From Celeribacter sp. PS-C1 (lineage in GTDB: Bacteria; Pseudomonadota; Alphaproteobacteria; Rhodobacterales; Rhodobacteraceae), in assembly GCF_019429625.1 (NCBI RefSeq), contig NZ_JAHXRW010000007.1, positions 124,001 to 188,000 on the forward strand: 64,000 nucleotides of DNA. The letters are read 5' to 3'. Each line of letters starts with the position of its first letter. Positions within the stretch are counted from its first letter, which is position 1. The translations under genes and the position numbers were made by a program. Below the pieces are notes generated by a model. The model saw only the letters and a list, made by a program, of their open reading frames with translations. It made no database searches and had not been told where the DNA came from. Below are positions 48,334 to 56,449 of the stretch, one piece after another.

Positions 48334-49224
48334 TCAGCGCTCCCAGAAGTAAACAGTTGCAGGTTCCGGCTCCCAGACGCGGGCGGCTTCGATGCCCGGC
48401 AGGTCTGCGAACGCGCGATATTCAGACGCGAAGGCCACGTAGTCTTCGGTCTCGGCCATCACGGCGGGTTTACAGGCGATCGGATCGCGCACGACGCCAA
48501 AGCCGTTCTTGGTGCCGGTCACAAAGGTGAAGAAACCGTCGAGATCCTCAATGGTGCCTTCGAGCGCTTCGCCCAGAGATGCGCCATCCGCGATGCGGGA
48601 CGAGATGTAAGCCGCGCCCACTTCGGTGTCGTTCTCGGAGCGGGTGAACACGCCTTTCTTAGCGAGTTTGCGGCGCATCTGGTTGTGGTTCGACAGCGAG
48701 CCATTGTGCACGAGGCACTGGTCGTCGGCGGTGGAGAACGGGTGCGCGCCCATTGTCGTCACGGCGGATTCAGTCGCCATACGGGTGTGGCCGATACCGT
48801 GGGAGCCGCCCATATCGCGCAGACCAAAGCGGGCCGCGACGTCTTTCGGAAGGCCGACTTCTTTGTAGATTTCCATGGAAGCGCCAGAGCCCATGATGCG
48901 CAGGCCCTTTTCTTCGAGGGCGGCGATGGCGGCTTTTTCGGCCGCTTCCGGCAGGGTCAGAACCGCGTGGGTATCGACCACCTTGATCGTCACCGGCGCG
49001 TCGATGGCGGCGCACACGGCGGCATCGAGATCGGCGAAGGCCTCGGCGGGCGTGTCCGATTGAACGGTGATTTTCACCATGCCGTCCGTCTCATCGCCAT
49101 AGATCGCGATCCCGGCGCTGTCCGGGCCGCGGTCGGTCATGGTGATAAGCATATCGGTCAGCAGATCGCCCAGCTGGGGGCGCAATTCATCCTTTTTCAG
49201 GAAGAGGCCAACAATGCCACACAT
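48334..49224 (-). CDS. mgsA: N-methylglutamate synthase subunit A (class II amidotransferase)
   Basis: 296 residues beginning MCGIVGLF, so Cys2 is the Ntn-type nucleophile after Met removal; this fixes the start at 49224, which has a perfect GGAGGA site. LITMTDRGPDSAGIAIYG and the region DDQCLVHNGSLSNHNQMR are typical of GlxB/PurF-type class II amidotransferases. It releases methylamine from gamma-glutamylmethylamide for MgsC. First gene of mgsABC-gmaS. Confidence 0.95.
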   Translation of the reverse strand: MCGIVGLFLKKDELRPQLGDLLTDMLITMTDRGPDSAGIAIYGDETDGMVKITVQSDTPAEAFADLDAAVCAAIDAPVTIKVVDTHAVLTLPEAAEKAAIAALEEKGLRIMGSGASMEIYKEVGLPKDVAARFGLRDMGGSHGIGHTRMATESAVTTMGAHPFSTADDQCLVHNGSLSNHNQMRRKLAKKGVFTRSENDTEVGAAYISSRIADGASLGEALEGTIEDLDGFFTFVTGTKNGFGVVRDPIACKPAVMAETEDYVAFASEYRAFADLPGIEAARVWEPEPATVYFWER

Positions 49225-49294
49225 AGGTTCCTCCATAGTGGGTGAGGTTATCGGCGTCTTGCGCCGTCACCAACATCACTAGCGGGAAATCTAT

Positions 49295-49317
49295 TTTCTC
49301 TTCAAGAAAGTTTTTCT
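49295..49317 (-). promoter_or_regulatory. Overlapping TTTCT/AGAAA dyads upstream of mgsA
   Basis: TTTCT-N5-AGAAA-N3-TTTCT at 49295-49317, in the AT-rich leader 70-93 bp before the mgsA ATG. It could be the operator of the XRE-cupin regulator encoded next door. A similar TTCCT-N3-AGGAA dyad (51502-51514) occurs upstream of tmm. Assignment is tentative. Confidence 0.4.
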
Positions 49318-49463
49318 CCTCCTCGGAAAAAATACTTATCCACAGGAAATATGCTTTCTTTTTACTCAACAACCGCTCGGCGCCGCGAAATTCGCCCAGA
49401 AAATAATCAAAATGTAAAAATCACGGCAGAAACGGCGCAGAATCGGAGGCAATCCCCGGAGAC

Positions 49464-50117
49464 TCAGCGCGCCTGCGGGTAGGTGATGATCGACAGATAG
49501 CGGGCAGGCAGTTCTTTGATGACCTCTGGCCCGTGCGGCGCATCCGAATCGAACAAAAGCGTGTCACCCGGCTCCAGCGCATAGATCTTGTCGCCATGAC
49601 GGTAATCGACGCGCCCCTCGAGCATATACAAAAGCTCGATGCCTTCGTGCTGAAACGCCGGAAACCGGTCGGAGGCATCGGTCAGTTCGATCAGATAGGG
49701 TTCGACCACAACGCCCGAATTGTTCGACCCGATATGCCCCAAGAGACTGTATTGATGCCCGGCGCGGGTGCCTTCGCGTTCGATCTCGACCCCCTCGCCC
49801 GCTTTCACATGCATGCAACCGCGCTCTTCCTCGTAGCCGGAGAACAGCTGAACCAGTGGCACCTTCAACGCATGGGCCAGCGCAGAGATCGTGTTGAGAG
49901 AGGGAGAGATCACGCCATTTTCGATCTTCGAGAGCATCCCCACCGACAGCCCGGTCTGTGCCGCCAGATCGGCACCAGTCAGGCGCTGACGTTTGCGCAA
50001 CTCGCGCACCTGCCGTCCGATGGCAACCTCAAGGTTCTTTTCCCGCTGCTCTTTCACGGCATGGGGGTTTTGACGCAGGGCAGTCTCTTCTCGCTTCAAA
50101 TTCGTTTCTCCTGTCAC
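49464..50117 (-). CDS. XRE-cupin family transcriptional regulator
   Basis: 217 residues. The N-terminal Cro/CI helix-turn-helix (LTGADLAAQTGLSVGMLSKI, ENGVISPSL) is joined to a C-terminal cupin (GIELLYMLEGRVDYRHGDK, LEPGDTLLFDSDAPHGPE). Such proteins sense a small metabolite through the cupin. Starts: GTG at 50117 with GAGG 6 nt upstream, or TTG at 50099 with AGGAG 8 nt upstream. Lying between mgs and tmm, it is a candidate regulator of either. Confidence 0.9.
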   Translation of the reverse strand: MTGETNLKREETALRQNPHAVKEQREKNLEVAIGRQVRELRKRQRLTGADLAAQTGLSVGMLSKIENGVISPSLNTISALAHALKVPLVQLFSGYEEERGCMHVKAGEGVEIEREGTRAGHQYSLLGHIGSNNSGVVVEPYLIELTDASDRFPAFQHEGIELLYMLEGRVDYRHGDKIYALEPGDTLLFDSDAPHGPEVIKELPARYLSIITYPQAR

Positions 50118-50156
50118 TTTATGCCTCGCTTATATGTGCGGCCCGCGTTTTGGCGG

Positions 50157-51443
50157 TCAGTCCTGCGCTAACGCGCGTGTTAAATCGGGTTTGTCGCGCT
50201 GGTGCCAAAGTTGGCCAAGTGCGCCCAGTTCTTCCATCAAGCGGCCCCCATGGGCCTCAAGCCAGCCCAGCACCGAGCCGAATTCCTGAATCTCGGCCTT
50301 GCCCTCACGGATCGCCACCACCGGCCAATCGCCGACCAGCGCATTGTCGATGCCGTAGACATCCGTGCCCCACCATGTCGCGAGCCCGAAGGCATGCGGC
50401 ATCCGGCGGCCCCGTTTCAGCGCAGCCAAAACCGAGGACGCGTTGAGGCTGTCAGCCGTCTCCACCGCATCGTGCCAGAGGTCCAGAATAGAGGCATATT
50501 CCCAACTCACCGCAGACCAGTGATCCGGGAAGCGGTCGATATAGGCGTCGAAAAAGGCCTTGGGCCGGTGAAAGAAAAATGCCGTATCGGCCAGCGCCGC
50601 ATCGTCGAAATCAGGAAACTGAAAGGTGAAGCGCTCCATGAAGTCGGGCGAGGTGCGGGCGATCAGCCGCTGATAATTATCGCAGGTACAGGCGAGAATC
50701 TCGCCCGTGAACCCGGCCTCATAAGCCGCCACGGTCAGTTCCTCGATCATCGGCGGCGCAGACGAGCACCAACAGAGCACATCGGGATCGGAGGCCAGCA
50801 TCTCCGCGACGATGGCGCGCGCGTCCCCTGCCTCGGCTTCATAATGCACCTCCCGCACGACCTCGCGGCCTGCAACATCGAAGGCGGCGCGGTAGGTCGC
50901 CAGAGACGGCAGACCCATGAGGTCCCGCTGGGAACAGAGCGCCACACGCATCGCCTCGGGCCGGGTGCGAGCCAACCAGTCGACTCCGGTGACATTAAAG
51001 AAAGGGTGCACCTCGGCGGGCGCGATGAGAAAGGGGTGATCGGGAGAAAGGTCCGACGGCAACAGTGTCGCGGTCAGAATGCGACGTTGCATCAGATACG
51101 GCAGTGCCAGCGCCATGTCGCCGCCGCCCAAGGTCAGGACCAGCCGCACGCGCTGGGTCTCGACCATCTGCCGCGCGGCCTCAAGCGTCGCCTCCGGCCC
51201 GTCACCGCTGTCATAGACGCTCAGCTCGACCAAGTGCCGCCGTCCGCCCAGCATCATGCCGCCGTGCGCGTTGATCCAATCGACCCAAAGCTGACAGCCC
51301 TCGACTCCCGGGCGCCCCCAGAATTCCTCGGCCCCCGACATCGGCACCAGCGCGCCAATGCGAATGGGGGCACGATCCTGCACGCTAAGGCGCGGCAGGG
51401 TGCCTGCGACGGCCAGTCTCTGCGCCAGCGAAGCGCTGCTCAT
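50157..51443 (-). CDS. Peripla_BP_6-type binding protein without signal peptide
   Basis: 428 residues resembling Leu/Ile/Val- and amide/urea-binding proteins and the regulator AmiC (PIRIGALVPMSGAEEFWGR, VEGCQLWVDWINAHGGM, and the C-terminal FGLATWWGTDVYGIDNALVG). The ATG at 51443 has a GAGGTG ribosome site, so the N-terminus is secure, yet the first 28 residues (MSSASLAQRLAVAGTLPRLS) form no signal peptide. No ABC permease or ATPase genes are adjacent. Divergent from tmm. A cytoplasmic sensor like AmiC is more likely than a transport component; the ligand (TMA or TMAO?) is a guess. Confidence 0.8.
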   Translation of the reverse strand: MSSASLAQRLAVAGTLPRLSVQDRAPIRIGALVPMSGAEEFWGRPGVEGCQLWVDWINAHGGMMLGGRRHLVELSVYDSGDGPEATLEAARQMVETQRVRLVLTLGGGDMALALPYLMQRRILTATLLPSDLSPDHPFLIAPAEVHPFFNVTGVDWLARTRPEAMRVALCSQRDLMGLPSLATYRAAFDVAGREVVREVHYEAEAGDARAIVAEMLASDPDVLCWCSSAPPMIEELTVAAYEAGFTGEILACTCDNYQRLIARTSPDFMERFTFQFPDFDDAALADTAFFFHRPKAFFDAYIDRFPDHWSAVSWEYASILDLWHDAVETADSLNASSVLAALKRGRRMPHAFGLATWWGTDVYGIDNALVGDWPVVAIREGKAEIQEFGSVLGWLEAHGGRLMEELGALGQLWHQRDKPDLTRALAQD

Positions 51444-51467
51444 TTTTTCACCTCGCGCTCAAAAATA

Positions 51468-51595
51468 GGTCAATGGACCGAGAGATTTCCCGATTCACAT
51501 ATTCCTCTAAGGAAAATTCATTGACCAGTAGAAAATTTTTGGACCAAACCAGAGTAAATCCAAAAGAACCAATCTTGATTATTGGTCCATACCAA
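51468..51595 (+). promoter_or_regulatory. tmm control region with multiple GGTC/GACC dyads
   Basis: Several inverted repeats of the same word lie in the tmm leader: GGTC-N4-GACC at 51468-51479, TTTGGACCAAA at 51538-51548, ACCAAT-N7-ATTGGT at 51568-51586, and TTGGT-N4-ACCAA at 51582-51595. The last is identical in form to the amt dyad and ends 29 bp before the tmm ATG. They look like binding sites for the GntR regulator encoded at 35.9-36.6 kb. Confidence 0.65.
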
Positions 51596-51624
51596 CACAC
51601 GCTCAACCAACGGGAGTTTTCAAT

Positions 51625-52968
51625 ATGACCAAACGAGTCGCCGTCATCGGTGCTGGCCCCTCCGGCCTCGCTCAACTGCGTGCTTTCCAATCCGCCGCCC
51701 AGAAAGGCGCCGAGATTCCGGAAGTCGTCTGCTTTGAGAAGCAATCGAACTGGGGCGGGCTGTGGAACTACACCTGGCGCACCGGTGTCGATGAGAATGG
51801 CGAACCTGTGCACGGGTCTATGTACCGCTACCTCTGGTCCAATGGCCCGAAAGAGGGTTTGGAATTTGCCGACTATTCCTTTGAGGAACATTTCGGCAAA
51901 CAAATCGCGTCTTACCCGCCGCGCGCCGTGCTGTTCGACTATATCGAAGGCCGCGTGCTCAAGGCCGACGTGCGCAAGTGGATCCGCTTTTCTTCCGTGA
52001 TCCGTTGGGTCGAATATGACGCCGAGAAAGGCGATTTCGAAGTCACCGTACACGACATGAAAGAGGACCGCGTTTACAAAGAGCGTTTTGACAATGTCAT
52101 CGTCGCCTCCGGCCACTTCTCCTCGCCAAACGTGCCAGAATACGAGGGATTCGATCAGTTCAACGGCCGCATCGTTCACGCCCACGACTTCCGCGACGCT
52201 CGCGAATTCGAAGGCAAGGATGTGCTTTTGATGGGGTCCTCCTACTCCGCCGAAGACATCGGATCGCAGTGCTGGAAATACGGCGCCAACTCGATCATCA
52301 CCTGCTACCGCTCCGCGCCGATGGGCTTTAAATGGCCGGACAATTGGGAAGAAAAACCGGCGCTGCAAAAGGTTGAGGGCAAGACCGCCTATTTCGCCGA
52401 TGGCACCACCAAGGACATCGACGCGATCATCCTGTGCACCGGCTACAAACACTATTTCCCCTTCCTGCCCGACGATCTGCGCCTCAAAACCAAGAACCGT
52501 CTGGCGACCGCCGATCTCTACAAAGGCGTGGTCTACGTCCACAACCCGAAGATGTTCTACCTCGGGATGCAGGACCAGTGGTTCACCTTCAACATGTTCG
52601 ACGCGCAGGCGTGGTATGTCCGTGATATCATCATGGACCGCATCGAAGTGCCCGCCGACAAAGCCGTTCTCGAAGCTGACGTTGTGGAACGTGTGGAGCG
52701 CGAAGACGCCTCTGACGATGTGAAATACGCCATCAACTATCAGGCTGAATACATCAAAGAACTCATCGCTGACACGGACTACCCGTCGTTCAATGTCGAT
52801 GGCGCGACCGAGGCGTTCATGGAGTGGAAGAAACACAAGGCGAAGGACATCATGGACTTCCGCAACAATTCCTACACCTCCGTCATCACCGGCACCATGG
52901 CGCCCGTCCACCACACGCCGTGGAAAGATGCGCTGGACGACAGCATGGAAGCCTACTTGCAGAACTAA
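51625..52968 (+). CDS. tmm: Trimethylamine monooxygenase
   Basis: 447 residues, class B flavin monooxygenase. FAD site [14 protein letters not shown] (residues 5-18), FMO fingerprint [11 protein letters not shown] (179-189), NADPH site [13 protein letters not shown] (from 203), and [11 protein letters not shown] near residue 272. It oxidises trimethylamine to trimethylamine N-oxide using NADPH and O2. Sequence and neighbours (tdm next, dmm, gmaS, mgs, mgd) all support Tmm. GGGAG precedes the ATG by 8 nt. Confidence 0.97.
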   Translation: MTKRVAVIGAGPSGLAQLRAFQSAAQKGAEIPEVVCFEKQSNWGGLWNYTWRTGVDENGEPVHGSMYRYLWSNGPKEGLEFADYSFEEHFGKQIASYPPRAVLFDYIEGRVLKADVRKWIRFSSVIRWVEYDAEKGDFEVTVHDMKEDRVYKERFDNVIVASGHFSSPNVPEYEGFDQFNGRIVHAHDFRDAREFEGKDVLLMGSSYSAEDIGSQCWKYGANSIITCYRSAPMGFKWPDNWEEKPALQKVEGKTAYFADGTTKDIDAIILCTGYKHYFPFLPDDLRLKTKNRLATADLYKGVVYVHNPKMFYLGMQDQWFTFNMFDAQAWYVRDIIMDRIEVPADKAVLEADVVERVEREDASDDVKYAINYQAEYIKELIADTDYPSFNVDGATEAFMEWKKHKAKDIMDFRNNSYTSVITGTMAPVHHTPWKDALDDSMEAYLQN

Positions 52969-53013
52969 CCGATCTTCGCGTCCGGGTGACCGGGCGCGTA
53001 TTTCCCTCCCCTG

Positions 53014-53050
53014 ATCCGGGGGCCGCGTCCCCGCACCCCCGGATTTTTTT
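53014..53050 (+). terminator. Strong intrinsic terminator between tmm and tdm
   Basis: 9-bp perfect arms ATCCGGGGG (53014-53022) and its complement (53036-53044), 13-nt loop, seven T residues. The T-run ends only 10 bp before the tdm ATG. Confidence 0.92.
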
Positions 53051-53060
53051 ATTCTGACCG

Positions 53061-55445
53061 ATGGAGATCCCGTTGATCCTCGATCCTTCCGGCCTTCCCT
53101 TTCGATCCGGCCCGCCAACGGCCTCTCTTCCGCGTCGCGCAGGCGCCTACCGGCTGGCCTCCAACGAGGAACGCCACACCGTCCAAGGCGGTGGGGCGTC
53201 TTTGCTTGAAGTAAAGCCCGGTGATCGGATCACCGTCACCAACTCCGAGGGCGGGCAGCGCTGTGAATTGCTCGCGGCGCACACGAACGGTCGCGTCGAC
53301 GCGAGCGTCTTGGGCTGGTCCGCCGACGCCTCCGGCGACGATCTGCGCGCCACCGTCAACAGCGCCCTGCCCGGCATGGCGCGTCTCCGTTTGGGCCTCG
53401 CCAAACGCCAGATTGAGCTGGCCGGCGCCAAGACCATCGGCCTCTTTTCCGCGACAAGCCCGGCGGGCGAAGGCGTCAGTTTTACCGCGCAAAACGCAGG
53501 CTGGCTCTTGATCACCGCCCCGGCCCCGGAACCCGATTTCGAGGCGCAGAATACCGCCACGCCGCTCACGGTCACAATCACCCGAGCGGAGGCCCGCCAT
53601 GAGGGCAGTTTCGCCCTGCCCGACCCGCTCGCCGACACTTTGCAAGACATCCGCATCGCCTCCGCCACGGCCAAGGCCTATACGGTCAAAAAGGGCGAAT
53701 TCATCCAGATCATGGATGTCGATGGCCGTCAGTGCACCGATTTCCAGTGCTTCGACGCGCGCAAGGTCGACAAGGGCATTTTCCACCCGCTCGACGTCAC
53801 AACCACCCGCACGATCCAGGGTCACGCCTACCCGATGCCGGGCCTACACTCGAAATATTTCGACCATGACCTGACGCCTTTGGTCGAAGTTGTCCAAGAC
53901 ACCTGTGGCCGTCACGACGCCTTTGGTCTGGCCTGTAATGCGAAATATTACGACGATATCGGCTATCCCGGTCACGCAAACTGTTCCGACAATTTCAACG
54001 CGGTTCTCGACCCCTATGGCATCCCCGCCCGTCCCGGTTGGATGGCGGCGAATTTCTTTTTCAACACGGGCGTCGACGAACATGGCGTGATGTTGGCGGA
54101 TGAGCCGTGGTCCCGTCCCGGCGATTACGTGTTGTTGCGCGCGCTCACCGATCTGGTCTGCGTCTCGTCGTCCTGCCCCGATGACACCTCTGCCGCCAAT
54201 GGCTGGCACCTCACCGACATCCATGTGCGCACCTACAGCGCCGAGGAACGTTTCTCCCGCGCCACCGCCTGGCGCCCGACCCCTGACGAGGATCCGATCA
54301 TGACGCGTGAAAGCGGTTTCTACGATTCCTTTGCCACGATGACCCGCGACTTTGCCGACTACAACGGGTTCTGGCTACCCAACTCCTTCCCGGAATGCGA
54401 TCCCGTCGAGAGCTACTGGGCTTGTCGCGAAGACGTCGTGGTCATGGACCTCTCCGCGCTTCGTAAATTCGAGGTCACCGGCCCCGATGCCGAGGCGCTG
54501 ATGAACTGGGTTCTGACTCGCAATGTCGAGAAACTCGCCATTGGTCAGGTGGTCTATTCCGCCATGTGCTACCCGCACGGCGGCATGATCGACGATGGCA
54601 CTTTGTTCCGCCTGGGCGAACACAATTTCCGCTGGATCGGCGGCTCGGATGAGGGCGGCGTTTGGATGCGCGAAGAGGCGAAGCGTCTTGGTCTCAATGT
54701 CATGATCCGCTCCTCGACCGACCAAATGCACAACCTCGCCGTTCAAGGTCCGAAATCGCGTGATTTGATCAATGAGCTGTTTTGGACAGCTCCGCACCAT
54801 CCTGATTTGATGGAGATGGGCTGGTTCCGCTTTACGCCCGCGCGCCTTGGCGACCACGAAGGCATCCCCGTGGTTATCTCGAGGACAGGCTACACCGGCG
54901 AGTTGGGCTATGAGATTTTCTGTCATCCGAAACATGGCGCGGAGATTTTCAAAGCGGTCTGGGAGGCCGGTCAAAAGGTCGGCATGAAGCCCATGGGCCT
55001 CGCGGCTCTGGACCTCGTGCGGATCGAGGCCGGGCTGGTGTTCGCGGGCTATGATTTCTCCGATCAGACAGATCCTTTCGAGGCCGGCGTCGGCTTTACC
55101 GTGCCGCTGAAATCCAAGACTGCAGATTTCGTCGGGCGCGATGCTCTGCTGCGCCGCAAGGAAACGCCGTCTCGAAAATTCGTAGGGCTTGAGATCGACG
55201 GGCAGAACGCCGTGGCGCATGGCGATTGCATCCGCATCGGGCGCGCGCAGGTTGGCGAAATTTGCTCCGCCATGCGCTCTCCCCGCACCGGTCAGTGGAT
55301 TGCACTCGCACGCATCGACGTGGCCCATGCCGAGGAAGGAACACAGGTCGAGGTCGGCCAGCTTGACGGTCACCTCAAACGCTACTCGGCCCGCGTCGCG
55401 CCCTTCCCGCATTACGATCCGAAAAAAGAACGTCCTCGTTCCTAA
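53061..55445 (+). CDS. tdm: Trimethylamine N-oxide demethylase
   Basis: 794 residues, a fusion of an N-terminal DUF1989-type zinc domain (residues about 1-400) with a C-terminal GcvT-type THF domain (about 430-790). Likely metal ligands lie in DTCGRHDAFGLACN (Cys282, His285, Cys292), HANCSDNF (Cys308) and CVSSSCPDD (Cys367, Cys372). The C-terminal RTGYTGELGYEIFC is the GcvT signature. It splits TMAO non-oxidatively into dimethylamine and formaldehyde, the latter captured as methylene-THF. The ATG at 53061 has no clear ribosome site; TTG at 53073 with GGAG 6 nt upstream is an alternative. Confidence 0.95.
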   Translation: MEIPLILDPSGLPFRSGPPTASLPRRAGAYRLASNEERHTVQGGGASLLEVKPGDRITVTNSEGGQRCELLAAHTNGRVDASVLGWSADASGDDLRATVNSALPGMARLRLGLAKRQIELAGAKTIGLFSATSPAGEGVSFTAQNAGWLLITAPAPEPDFEAQNTATPLTVTITRAEARHEGSFALPDPLADTLQDIRIASATAKAYTVKKGEFIQIMDVDGRQCTDFQCFDARKVDKGIFHPLDVTTTRTIQGHAYPMPGLHSKYFDHDLTPLVEVVQDTCGRHDAFGLACNAKYYDDIGYPGHANCSDNFNAVLDPYGIPARPGWMAANFFFNTGVDEHGVMLADEPWSRPGDYVLLRALTDLVCVSSSCPDDTSAANGWHLTDIHVRTYSAEERFSRATAWRPTPDEDPIMTRESGFYDSFATMTRDFADYNGFWLPNSFPECDPVESYWACREDVVVMDLSALRKFEVTGPDAEALMNWVLTRNVEKLAIGQVVYSAMCYPHGGMIDDGTLFRLGEHNFRWIGGSDEGGVWMREEAKRLGLNVMIRSSTDQMHNLAVQGPKSRDLINELFWTAPHHPDLMEMGWFRFTPARLGDHEGIPVVISRTGYTGELGYEIFCHPKHGAEIFKAVWEAGQKVGMKPMGLAALDLVRIEAGLVFAGYDFSDQTDPFEAGVGFTVPLKSKTADFVGRDALLRRKETPSRKFVGLEIDGQNAVAHGDCIRIGRAQVGEICSAMRSPRTGQWIALARIDVAHAEEGTQVEVGQLDGHLKRYSARVAPFPHYDPKKERPRS

Positions 55446-55460
55446 GGCGCCAAAACAACG

Positions 55461-55488
55461 AAACCCCGCCAAACCGGCGGGGTTTTTT
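55461..55488 (+). terminator. Intrinsic terminator after tdm
   Basis: 10-bp arms (55461-55470 and 55476-55485), 5-nt loop, six T residues, 15 bp past the tdm stop. Its A-rich left side may also help end the converging fds transcript. Confidence 0.93.
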
Positions 55489-55517
55489 AATGTCGATTTG
55501 GCCGCTCTCGTGCTCTC

Positions 55518-55721
55518 TTAGAGCGTCTGACCCGCCTCAATCACCAGAGCATGTAAGCCTTCGCCACCCTGCCCGAGATAGGTCTTCAGCTGGTTGAGCA
55601 TCCGCGGCTCCCAAAAATCCTTGAGATGAGCAGCCACACCCGCAGCCTGATCTTCGCCCGGCTGAGTGGCAAAAAAGCTCGCGATCTGATTGGCCATCAG
55701 CACCATTTTCGCATCGGTCAT
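55518..55721 (-). CDS. fdsD: Formate dehydrogenase delta subunit
   Basis: 67 residues with KMVLMANQIASFF and FWEPRML, the FdsD family pattern. It is a small maturation/stability subunit of NAD-dependent Mo formate dehydrogenase. The ATG at 55721 overlaps the fdhD stop by 4 bp; a TTG two codons upstream would be too close to the AAGGAAG ribosome site. Confidence 0.88.
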   Translation of the reverse strand: MTDAKMVLMANQIASFFATQPGEDQAAGVAAHLKDFWEPRMLNQLKTYLGQGGEGLHALVIEAGQTL

Positions 55722-56449
55722 GCGCAATCTTCCTTTTCATCCGTATAGGCCACCACCGCCTCGCGGCGCAGTACCATCAAAGTCAGTCCTGTGTCTTTTG
55801 CCAGCTCCACCGCCGCGCGTGTCGGCGAGGACAAAGCGAAGAGGCCGGAAATCCCGGCGCGCACGCATTTTTGCACCAGATCGACGGAAAGCCGGGAGGT
55901 GATGATCACAGCCCCCTCGCTCACATCCGTTCCGGCCAGCGCACCAATGAGTTTGTCGAGGGCATTATGCCGCCCTACGTCTTCGCGCAAGGCAATGAGC
56001 CCCTGATCCGTGAAGAAGCCAGCAGCATGCATCGCCCCCACCTGATCACGACGCTTTTGTCCGGCGTTGAGCGCGTCCAAAGCAGCGCGGGCATGGGTTT
56101 CCAGCCCTGCAACCATCGGCTTAACCGTCCCCGGAAAAGCAGTCGCTTCATCTAGACTTTCGATGCCACACAACCCACAGCCCATAGGCCCGACAGAAGC
56201 CCGTCGCCGCGCATCCATCGCCTCCGAGCGGTCGTCAGGAATGCGCCCGCGCACCTCATAGCCGTGAGCATGTTTGAACGCCGATATTTCGGTCACGTCA
56301 GAGGCCGCGGACACGATGCCCTCGGACACCGCAAAGCCGGTCAAAAACTCAGGTAAATCAAAGGGCGACGCCATCATGACAGCCGCCGTCGACCCGTTAT
56401 AAACGAGCGCGACAGGGGCTTCTTCCGGGAGGGCGTCGACCGTGGTCAT
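55718..56449 (-). CDS. fdhD: Formate dehydrogenase accessory sulfurtransferase
   Basis: 243 residues, FdhD family (called FdsC in Rhodobacter). The MGCGLCGIESL motif provides the sulfur-transfer cysteines, and EDVGRHNALDKLIG is the conserved molybdenum-cofactor binding segment. It sulfurates or delivers the Mo cofactor to FdsA. Coupled by ATGA overlaps to both fdsA and fdsD. Confidence 0.95.
   Translation of the reverse strand: MTTVDALPEEAPVALVYNGSTAAVMMASPFDLPEFLTGFAVSEGIVSAASDVTEISAFKHAHGYEVRGRIPDDRSEAMDARRRASVGPMGCGLCGIESLDEATAFPGTVKPMVAGLETHARAALDALNAGQKRRDQVGAMHAAGFFTDQGLIALREDVGRHNALDKLIGALAGTDVSEGAVIITSRLSVDLVQKCVRAGISGLFALSSPTRAAVELAKDTGLTLMVLRREAVVAYTDEKEDCA

Noticed and set aside
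51448..53118. 556-codon open frame antisense to tmm
   Set aside because: tmm has all its motifs on the plus strand; the antisense frame shows none.
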